Source of the DNA: an uncultured Collinsella sp.
Lineage (GTDB): Bacteria > Actinomycetota > Coriobacteriia > Coriobacteriales > Coriobacteriaceae
Assembly: GCA_902490365.1 (NCBI GenBank)
Contig: CABUDQ010000013.1
Span: 1 to 45,522 of the forward strand
Length of the DNA stretch: 45,522 bases
Reading direction: 5' to 3'
Shown here: positions 1 through 5,375 of the stretch, in pieces
Layout of the letters: the number at the start of each line of letters is the position of its first letter
Numbering within the stretch: position 1 is the stretch's first letter
Made by a program: the position numbers and the translations under genes
Notes under the pieces: generated by a model
Seen by the model: the letters and a program-made list of their open reading frames with translations, nothing else
The model's database searches: none
Told to the model about the DNA's origin: nothing

Positions 1-2
1 AC

Positions 3-173
3 AGACTGATTGGAAGAGGAGTTTGTTTCTCTCCCGGGATAATATCATTCAGTGTGCTTGATGCACTTAAGTTGAGCGACGAGCTCAGCAACGATGCCAG
101 CGCAAAGGTGCTTTTCGCTATGGGTGTTAACGATTTATCGAGTGTGTTTCCTAGGGAAATATTGGGGTCGTAA
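3..173 (+). CDS. C-terminal end of an unidentified protein (truncated by window edge)
   Basis: An open frame enters from the left edge and ends at TAA 171-173, giving 56 residues with no stop. The composition is protein-like, with an amphipathic stretch around LDALKLSDELSNDASAKVL and the ending VFPREILGS. There is no start in the window, so this would be the tail of a longer gene. I do not recognise the family. A strong hairpin at 227-268 lies about 50 bp after the stop and could be its terminator. The reading could be chance, because 170 bp is short. Confidence 0.4.
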   Translation, partial: RLIGRGVCFSPGIISFSVLDALKLSDELSNDASAKVLFAMGVNDLSSVFPREILGS

Positions 174-226
174 TCGACGCGAGCGATGAATTTACTCTAC
201 AAGTTGGATGCGCATGAGATTGCGCA

Positions 227-268
227 GCGCGGGCGGGACGTTGCCCATTGGTGGCGTCCCGCCCGCGC
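227..268. terminator. strong GC hairpin, possible terminator without a U-tract
   Basis: A perfect 14-bp stem (227-240 paired with 255-268) carries a 14-nt loop. It is very GC-rich and is not followed by a clear run of T. It sits between the stop of the left-edge open frame and the surface-protein remnant. It may be a terminator or a remnant palindrome. Confidence 0.4.
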
Positions 269-285
269 TTCGTTGGCTATACGTG

Positions 286-503
286 ATGCGGCAGCTCCAG
301 CATGAGGTCGTCTCGCGCTTCTTCGAGACTCGCCTGGCCTGCCTATGCGTTTTGCTAGGCGGGCCTTCTTATGCCGCGGGTGTGGATAGCCTTACCATTG
401 TGGGGCAGACCTTCGACGAGCCGGGTGTCTCGGGCCCCGGCTGGGTGGCGCGCACGTTGTTGCTGCTGGCGACGGATCGGTCGATGATTGTCGCTTCTTT
501 GGT
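286..503 (+). pseudogene. 5' out-of-frame part of a decayed LPXTG surface protein
   Basis: The frame beginning at ATG 286 encodes a plausible extracellular segment (YAAGVDSLTIVGQTFDEPG, then VSGPGW) that becomes non-protein-like near 445. From about there the neighbouring frame becomes sensible (GDGSVDDCRFFGVYASDGRF) and runs into the LPXTG-bearing frame at 504-1043. The simplest reading is one gene split by a frameshift around 440-455. No convincing signal peptide or ribosome binding site is visible, so the gene also appears to have lost its front. The exact left boundary is uncertain. Confidence 0.4.
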
Positions 504-1043
504 GTGTACGCCTCCGATGGCCGGTTTGTCGTGGATGCCCATTGGGTGGATGCGACCGGCGCCAGCGCGGGCGTTGCCTGCAAGAGCGGCTCGCTTACGT
601 CTGCACTGTTTGTGTCGCCGACGGGCGGGGCCTTTGGTAGCTCCAGCGTGATTGACGTCAGTGGGGTCGTTGCTCAGCATGTGGTAATTGAACCCACAGG
701 CGCCCAGCCGCCGGCGGGGAAGACCCAGCCCGGTATCGATGAGCCCACCGGTGGCAATCCCGCGGGGGATACAAAGCCCGGTAGCGAAGAAAAGCCCGGT
801 GATGAGACCAAGCCCAGTGAAAACCCGCCCCCCACGCCTGATTCGTCGCCCAAGTCGGACGCCAAGCCCGCGCCCGCGTCTATCAAGACGCCTGCGACCA
901 AGACCACCAAAAAGACCAAGCCCGCAACAACGCAAGCCGCCGCGCTCCCTAAGACCGGCCACGGTGACTGGGCGGTTGCGTGCCTTGCCCTCGTCTTCCT
1001 AGGTATGTTGTTGGCCACCATAAAAGTTCGGGCACTTCGCTGA
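504..1043 (+). CDS. LPXTG cell-wall-anchored protein, C-terminal part (likely pseudogene)
   Basis: This 179-residue frame has the classic tail of a sortase substrate. After a short globular stretch (about residues 1-65) comes a long Pro/Lys/Thr/Glu-rich wall-spanning linker (about 66-145) with PGxxEKPG-like steps. Then come LPKTG near residue 149, a hydrophobic segment (WAVACLALVFLGMLLATI) and a short basic end (KVRALR). Sortase would cut between T and G and attach the protein to peptidoglycan. The first residues (MYASDGRF) look internal rather than a start: there is no signal peptide or clear ribosome binding site, and homologous-looking coding continues upstream in another frame. It is therefore probably the back half of a frameshifted gene and is unlikely to reach the surface as it stands. 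Confidence 0.6.
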   Translation: MYASDGRFVVDAHWVDATGASAGVACKSGSLTSALFVSPTGGAFGSSSVIDVSGVVAQHVVIEPTGAQPPAGKTQPGIDEPTGGNPAGDTKPGSEEKPGDETKPSENPPPTPDSSPKSDAKPAPASIKTPATKTTKKTKPATTQAAALPKTGHGDWAVACLALVFLGMLLATIKVRALR

Positions 1044-1142
1044 GGGCCTTATTTGCCAATGTAGTTTCTGCCGCTTCTTTCCCACATTTCTCTGAATTAA
1101 TAATGCAGATTGCTTGAACTCGGCTTGTGGCTTGCCATGTAT

Positions 1143-1170
1143 TTGAATTTGACTAAACTTAACTTATAAA
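1143..1170 (+). promoter_or_regulatory. predicted promoter of the TAC operon
   Basis: TTGAAT (1143-1148) and TATAAA (1165-1170) are separated by 16 bp in an AT-rich gap that stands out from the GC-rich surroundings. Transcription would start near 1177, inside the palindrome described next and about 35 bp before the toxin start. Confidence 0.5.
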
Positions 1171-1172
1171 TT

Positions 1173-1186
1173 AACCAAATTTGGTT
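1173..1186. promoter_or_regulatory. 14-bp perfect palindrome, candidate antitoxin operator
   Basis: AACCAAATTTGGTT is a perfect dyad lying immediately downstream of the predicted -10 box and upstream of the toxin start. HigA-type antitoxins repress their own operon by binding such dyads through their HTH domain. The position makes this the most likely operator; binding is inferred. Confidence 0.5.
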
Positions 1187-1211
1187 TCATCTGAAGCGGA
1201 GGGGGTGGCCT

Positions 1212-1619
1212 TTGGCTAGTGACTATGAGCTTGTCGAATATGCTGATCCCGAGGGACGACCTTTTTGGGAACTAACCACCTCCCCTGAGAACTCTCAGTT
1301 TCAGAAGATGATGTCTGATCCTAAAACGAAGTTTACCGCTCGTAAAATGATCAATCAGATTTCAAAAATCTATGATTACGGACTAAAGGATGTCACTGGA
1401 ACGTCAAAGCTTCGATGTATCGAGCCTAAGATTGGGCTATACGAACTCAAGGGTTTTGATGGGGTTAATCGAGAAATGGTCTACGCGATTTGCCAAGGCG
1501 TGGACAAGATTGTTTTGCTTTTTTGGTTTTAGGGCCATCAAGGCTCGGGAAATATTTCCAAAGAAATTAAACGCGCAAAACAGTTGGCCCCGATAGCAAA
1601 GCAGCTTTTGGAGTCATAG
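1212..1619 (+). pseudogene. higB: HigB/RelE-type toxin of a TAC system, interrupted by an in-frame TAG
   Basis: The frame starts at TTG 1212, about 9 nt after a GGAGG-rich site, and encodes a small basic RelE/HigB-like (Gp49-type) mRNA interferase. It has the pattern WELTTSPENSQFQ, then LYELKGFDGVNREMVYAI and KIVLLFWF. Codon 107 is TAG (1530-1532). Reading on in the same frame gives a typical family C-terminus (SGNISKEIKRAKQLAPIAK) up to TAG 1617-1619, so the intact protein would be 135 residues. One base substitution, not a frameshift, separates it from a full toxin. RelE-fold toxins cut mRNA on the ribosome, and their C-terminal basic helix is normally needed, so this copy is probably inactive unless the amber codon is suppressed. 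The antitoxin gene follows 38 bp downstream. Confidence 0.7.
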
Positions 1620-1657
1620 CGTCGGCTTTTTGCCCGCTTACGAAACGGAGACTTGTA

Positions 1658-2050
1658 ATGGTTAAGGTCGATTTATCAGACTTTTACGCGGAAACGGAAA
1701 CGAGCGAAACCCGTGCCTATGAGCACGCACTAGATATTGAGTTTATTGTTCATCGCGAGATGCAGCGCTCGGGCTTGAGTAAAAGTGAGCTGGCAAAGCG
1801 TATGGGCGTGAGTCTTCAGTCGCTTTCGAAATTGTTGAATTCTCAGCCCAACATGACGCTGAAAACAATCGCAAAGTTTGAGCTTGCGTTGGGTATCAAA
1901 ATCATTCCTCAGGCCATTTCCGGTTATTCGAATGAGGCGCCGTTTTCTTCGTCTAATAATTCTGTCCGAGAACAATGGTCTTCATTTAACAGCGACTGCT
2001 CGGCGAAACGATTGAACTTTGAGATGATTCCGGGAGGTTTGGCTGCATGA
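1658..2050 (+). CDS. higA: HigA-like XRE-family antitoxin (TAC system)
   Basis: A 130-residue protein with ATG 1658 preceded by a GGAGA site. It has an XRE helix-turn-helix at about residues 28-80 (LSKSELAKRMGVSLQSLSKLL, with the recognition helix followed by MTLKTIAKFELALG). After the DNA-binding domain is a 45-50 residue extension rich in Ser/Asn with aromatic residues (REQWSSFN, NFEMIPGG). In TAC systems a C-terminal extension of this sort is the chaperone-addiction segment that makes the antitoxin unstable until a SecB-like chaperone binds it. The gene overlaps the chaperone gene by 4 bp (ATGA), which implies coupled translation. It should bind the dyad at 1173-1186 and neutralise the upstream toxin. 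The family call is firm; dependence on the chaperone is inferred from gene order. Confidence 0.8.
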   Translation: MVKVDLSDFYAETETSETRAYEHALDIEFIVHREMQRSGLSKSELAKRMGVSLQSLSKLLNSQPNMTLKTIAKFELALGIKIIPQAISGYSNEAPFSSSNNSVREQWSSFNSDCSAKRLNFEMIPGGLAA

Positions 2051-2496
2051 GCAAGGATTTCATTGCGCCTATTCAGGTTGTTCATTTGTTTGTTGTCGAC
2101 TCAACTTTTCATATCGAGAATGAGCCCTCCCAGAATATGGATTTAAAAGTTGACGTTAGCTATCAGGACGTCCATCTATTGAGGAACAAGGCGGGCGAGC
2201 GTGCAGACTTAAAGCTGTATGTGTGTGGCAGTCTGATTGATAGGGACGATGCAAAGGAAAAAATGCGCGCTGATGTGACGGTTGCTATTTCGGTGTCAAC
2301 AAAAATGCCGTTCGACATTTCAGACGATGAAGCGCGCCGTTATCTTCTCTCTAATGCGATTTCCATGGCGTATGGTCACGCTAAGAGCTATCTGATAGTC
2401 GTTACTGGACTTTCGCCCATGGGGGCTTTGACGCTGCCGGCAATTCTTCCTTCGGAATTGGCAGCGGACAGCGATGCGTCTTTCCAAAGTGAGTAA
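2047..2496 (+). CDS. SecB-like chaperone of a toxin-antitoxin-chaperone (TAC) module
   Basis: A 149-residue acidic protein whose second half matches the SecB fold pattern. A beta-rich segment (ADVTVAISVSTKMPFDIS) is followed by a helix (ARRYLLSNAISMAYGHAKSYLIVVTGL) and a proline-rich end (LTLPAILPSEL), like the helix and LPP-type ending of SecB. True SecB serves export in proteobacteria. In monoderms and mycobacteria, isolated SecB-like proteins sit third in higB-higA operons and protect the antitoxin from proteolysis. The order and the 4-bp overlap with the antitoxin gene fit that model exactly. A terminator follows at 2546-2585. The TAC role is inferred from context plus fold-like pattern; a DUF-type unknown protein is the alternative. 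Confidence 0.65.
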   Translation: MSKDFIAPIQVVHLFVVDSTFHIENEPSQNMDLKVDVSYQDVHLLRNKAGERADLKLYVCGSLIDRDDAKEKMRADVTVAISVSTKMPFDISDDEARRYLLSNAISMAYGHAKSYLIVVTGLSPMGALTLPAILPSELAADSDASFQSE

Positions 2497-2545
2497 GTTG
2501 TTCTCGAGTTGGGTTTTGCCTGCCACTGTGTGCAAATGTAACGAG

Positions 2546-2585
2546 GTGCAGAATCGGTAGTTTGACTGATTCGGCACTTTTATTT
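2546..2585 (+). terminator. intrinsic terminator of the TAC operon
   Basis: A 13-bp stem (2546-2558 with 2565-2577) has one mismatch, one G-U pair and a 6-nt loop, followed directly by TTTTATTT. It lies 50 bp after the chaperone stop. Confidence 0.75.
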
Positions 2586-2688
2586 CGAAGTTTCTAGTTG
2601 AAGTCCTGCGATGCCCGTGCTACGACAGCTAAATTGACCGTGACGTCCCGTCTTGCGACACGCATGTAGCTCCGCACGGGTATTATGG

Positions 2689-2702
2689 TGAAAGCGATTT
2701 CA
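2689..2702. promoter_or_regulatory. LacI-family operator-like palindrome
   Basis: TGAAAGCGATTTCA is a near-perfect dyad with a central CG, the signature of LacI/CcpA-family operators (TGAAANCGNTTTCA). It sits 15 bp before the GTG start of the LacI-family gene, so it probably mediated autoregulation. Its place in the leader also argues for a start downstream of it. Confidence 0.55.
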
Positions 2703-2717
2703 ACGACAGGGGTGCTC

Positions 2718-3616
2718 GTGGTAAAGATGAAAGATGTGGCCGAGCTGGCGGGCGTTTCGAGCGCCGCTGTCTCGCGCTACCTCAATGGTGGGTATATCTC
2801 GGCGGACAAGGCCGAGCGCATTAAGCAGGCGATTGAGCTGACCGGATACGTGCGATCCAGCCAGGCTCGCGCGCTGCGAACCGGTTCCACCAAGCTCATC
2901 GGCGTCATCGTGCCTAAGATTAATTCCGAGTCGGTGAGCCGTATTACCGCCGGTATTGGTCAGGTACTCTGCCGCCGTGGCTACCAGATGCTGCTCGCCA
3001 ATACCGATAACGTGGCCGAGCGCGAGCTCGAATACCTCGACCTGTTCCAGAACCATCCGGTCGATGGCATTGTGCTGGTGGCGACCATGATCACCGAGGC
3101 ACACCGTCGCGCGATTGAGTCTTGTCGCGTACCCCTTGTGCTGATCGGCCAACATGTCGATGGCGCGGCGTGCGTGTATCACGACGATTACGAGGCCGCC
3201 TTTGAGCTGGGCCATGCGCTTGCGGGTCGCGTGGATGGCAAGATTGCCTACATCGGAGTTACGGATGAGGACCGCGCGGCCGGTTTCGACCGTCGTCGCG
3301 GTTTTGAGGCCGGCTTGCGCGCCGCGGGCAACCCGCTCGATGCCGCGTTGATTCGCATGGGCTCGTTTACGCTCGATTCGGGCTATAGCGCGCCATCGAT
3401 GAGGTTCGTGGGTTTGGCGAGGGCATGCGCCGCGTGAGTGGTTTTGGCGACAACGCGTTTTTGCGTGCGCTGACGGGCGGTATTCCCACCGTGCATTATG
3501 GCTACCTGACCAGTGGCATCGAGGCCACCAATATGCTGATCGACACGCTCGATGGCGTGGAAGGGGAGAGCTGCTTAAAGACCCTCAAGCTCGGCCATCA
3601 GCTTATGAATGTCTAG
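2718..3616 (+). pseudogene. LacI-family transcriptional repressor, broken by deletion and frameshift
   Basis: From GTG 2718 (AGGGG site 6 nt upstream) the frame gives a LacI-type HTH (MKDVAELAGVSSAAVSRYLN, about residues 4-23), the hinge region, and a periplasmic-binding-protein-like core (LIGVIVPKINSESVSRITAGI, then PVDGIVLVATMI and GKIAYIGVTDEDRAAG). Sense is lost after TLDSGYSA near 3386. Coding resumes in another frame with VSGFGDNAFLRALTGGIPTVHYGY and ends at TAG 3614-3616. The pieces add up to roughly 280 residues instead of the usual 330-340, so about 50 residues (the IFCATDxxALG region) are missing. The DNA-binding half is intact, but inducer binding and dimerisation should be lost. 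The C-terminal motif resembles sucrose-type (ScrR-like) repressors. No regulated sugar operon is adjacent. Confidence 0.8.
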
Positions 3617-3687
3617 GCTTACGTGATCTACCGCGCGCTCAACATCTAGGCGATTCGTCGCCTATCGGCGCTATACTGCAGCCGTTG

Positions 3688-3728
3688 CCCATGATGCGGG
3701 AAACATCCGCATCGTGGGTTTTTGTTTT
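3688..3728 (+). terminator. intrinsic terminator or attenuator in front of the PLP gene
   Basis: A 12-bp stem (3688-3699 with 3707-3718, one G-U) is followed by TTTTTGTTTT. It ends only 16 bp before the ATG of the next gene and 72 bp after the LacI pseudogene stop. A second hairpin with a 7-bp stem and a TTCG loop lies at 3647-3664, and a TATACT box at 3672-3677. If TATACT is a -10 box, the terminator would lie in the leader of the PLP gene and act as an attenuator. Otherwise it just ends the repressor transcript. Confidence 0.65.
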
Positions 3729-3744
3729 GAAGGGAAGGTACCTT

Positions 3745-4737
3745 ATGGATGTGCGGCAGCTAGAAGAGGCCTGGGCTGCAAGGGCCGGCGCGCGTGAGGC
3801 GCGGTTGCTTGCGGCCTCGCATGTGCCGGCGGCGCTGTCTCTGCTGGGGATTGTACGTCCTGGCGATCGCCTGGTTGCGCTTGCCGATGATTTTGCCGAT
3901 GCGTTTGCGCACGGCTTTGATGGCCGCGACGTTGTACTCGTGGGGGAGCCGTGCGCCGAGGCATTTGCCGCCGCGTCCGAGGGTTTTGATGCTTCGTTTG
4001 ATGCCGAGGGGCCGCACCTGTGGTGGTTCGTCAACTCTATCGGCGGGTTTGGTCTGCGCGTCCCCGATCTTCGCGCTCTGGGTCGCGTGGCTCGCGAAGC
4101 CCGCGCGCTGCTTGTGGTAGATAACACCGTGGCGTCTGCTTTTGGCTGCGATCCGCTGCGGCTGGGTGCTGCGCTGTCGCTCGAGGCGCTCGATCGCGTG
4201 TGCGCCGGCAAAGCTCCGCGCAAGCTCGTTGCCGCTTCGGTGACGCGTTCGCAGCTCAAGCGCCATCGTGTGGATGCTGCTGCCGAGTGCGCACATGCCC
4301 TGCTTGAGGGCTGCGGCTTGGCTAAGCTTGATTTGCCTGCTGACGAGGCCGATGTGCTGGAGCGTGGGCTTTCCTCGCTCGACGCTCGCATTCAGGCTCA
4401 CTTCGATCGCGCCCGTGCACTGGCCGAGTACTTGGCCGCAAATGAGATGGTGCGCAACGTTCGCTATCCCGGGCTGACCTCGCATTCCGACCATGCCATC
4501 GCGACCGGCATCCTGGAGCACGGTTTTGGCCCGGCAGTTGAATTTGACCTTATCGAGCGTAGTGCGGATGACCTGTTCGATGCTTTGCCGGGGGAGTTTC
4601 GTACATCGCCCGCCGGCGGCGCAACGACGCGCCTTTCGGTCCCACGCGGTAAGCAGGGGGGCACCATTCACCTCTTCGCCGGCACCGACGACCCCTTGAT
4701 CGTGGCCGCCACCCTAGACAATGCCCTCCGCAAGTAG
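3745..4737 (+). CDS. Cys/Met-metabolism-type PLP-fold protein, probably lacking the catalytic lysine
   Basis: A 330-residue protein. ATG 3745 is chosen because a GAAGGGAAGG site precedes it. The layout follows cystathionine gamma-synthase/lyase relatives: an N-terminal large domain with a PGDRLVALADDF strand, the cofactor-binding LLVVDNTVASAFGCDPLRLGA segment (Asp126 would contact the PLP ring nitrogen), a small domain with VRNVRYPGLTSH, and a C-terminal TTRLSVPRG matching the usual RLSVGIE. It is about 50-60 residues shorter than the family. In the region that normally reads SATKYxxGH, carrying the Schiff-base lysine, I see only LEALDRVCAGKAPRKLVAASV, without the motif. Enzyme activity is therefore doubtful; it may be a degenerate paralogue or have a non-catalytic role. 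Its stop lies inside the long inverted repeat shared with the convergent regulator gene. Confidence 0.7.
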   Translation: MDVRQLEEAWAARAGAREARLLAASHVPAALSLLGIVRPGDRLVALADDFADAFAHGFDGRDVVLVGEPCAEAFAAASEGFDASFDAEGPHLWWFVNSIGGFGLRVPDLRALGRVAREARALLVVDNTVASAFGCDPLRLGAALSLEALDRVCAGKAPRKLVAASVTRSQLKRHRVDAAAECAHALLEGCGLAKLDLPADEADVLERGLSSLDARIQAHFDRARALAEYLAANEMVRNVRYPGLTSHSDHAIATGILEHGFGPAVEFDLIERSADDLFDALPGEFRTSPAGGATTRLSVPRGKQGGTIHLFAGTDDPLIVAATLDNALRK

Positions 4738-4840
4738 CTAATTTGGGACGGGGCTTTTTTAGCTACCCAATGTCAATTTTGGCTATGAGTCAAGAATGCT
4801 CTGGATGGGTAGCTAAAAAAGCCCCGTCCCAAATTGGCTA
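4735..4840. repeat. long inverted repeat joining two convergent genes; bidirectional terminator
   Basis: Two 35-bp arms (4735-4769 and 4806-4840) pair with a single mismatch around a 36-bp spacer. Each arm carries GGGACGGGGCTTTTTTAGC or its complement, giving a T6 tract for transcripts in either direction. The left arm begins at the stop codon of the PLP gene and the right arm covers the stop of the minus-strand regulator gene. Confidence 0.85.
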
Positions 4841-5182
4841 GTCTTTGATGCAGGCGATGAGGGCGTCGGCTTTAGTGGCGATGACCTGGTTGATATCGGC
4901 CTGCAGCTCCTCGTAGACTGCTATGGCTCGCTCGCCGGCGGGGGTGAGGGTGGATCCGCGGGCGCCGTCGCGCTCGATGAGCTTGCAGCCCAGCTGCCCT
5001 TCAGCCTCGTTTACGATGCGCCATGCCTTGGAATACGCCATGCCCATGCTCTTGGCGGCACGGTTGAGCGAGTGTTCGTGGGCAATACCCTGCAGCAGCA
5101 AGACGCAGCCGTGGCCGAACACGCCCGGCAGGTCTTTGTCGCACGCTTGAATGACCAACTTTGCCGTCGTCTTGTACTTCAT
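4838..5182 (-). CDS. ModE-type (LysR-like) winged-helix DNA-binding protein
   Basis: A 114-residue protein formed almost entirely of the N-terminal HTH domain of ModE. The pattern is HGCVLLLQGIAHEHSLNRAAKSMGMAYSKAWRIVNEAE, then LGCKLIERDGARGSTLTPAGER. ModE represses molybdate uptake genes in proteobacteria; there the C-terminal TOBE/Mop domains bind molybdate. Those domains are absent here, so this is a single-domain relative whose ligand, if any, is unknown. No mod transporter or molybdopterin genes are nearby. The start is ATG 5182; a GTG at 5191 is possible, but its GGGGAG site would be only 2 nt away. The gene is convergent with the PLP gene and divergent from guaB. Confidence 0.75.
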   Translation of the reverse strand: MKYKTTAKLVIQACDKDLPGVFGHGCVLLLQGIAHEHSLNRAAKSMGMAYSKAWRIVNEAEGQLGCKLIERDGARGSTLTPAGERAIAVYEELQADINQVIATKADALIACIKD

Positions 5183-5267
5183 ACGCTCCACGTCTCCCCG
5201 CTAAAGTGTTTGCTGGGCAAACGCAAAGCCTGCGTCAAACCCTCGTGTGCTCTTCTTAAATCATGCA

Positions 5268-5296
5268 TTGTAGCAGTCAAAGTGCGTTAAGATACT
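5268..5296 (+). promoter_or_regulatory. possible guaB promoter
   Basis: TTGTAG (5268-5273) and GATACT (5291-5296) are 17 bp apart in the divergent gap. They are about 80 bp upstream of guaB, and a 12-bp palindrome TTGGGCGCCCAA (5306-5317) falls just after the expected start point. The -10 match is weak. Confidence 0.3.
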
Positions 5297-5375
5297 TCCC
5301 CAGTATTGGGCGCCCAAGGTTGGGCTGGGTCCTATGAGGCCTGCAGCCGACCGGTCGCATGGAAAAAGGAGAAAC

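Noticed and set aside
186..305. Small open frame (39 aa) starting at ATG 186
   Set aside because: Half of it is the GC hairpin at 227-268; no ribosome binding site and no protein-like pattern.
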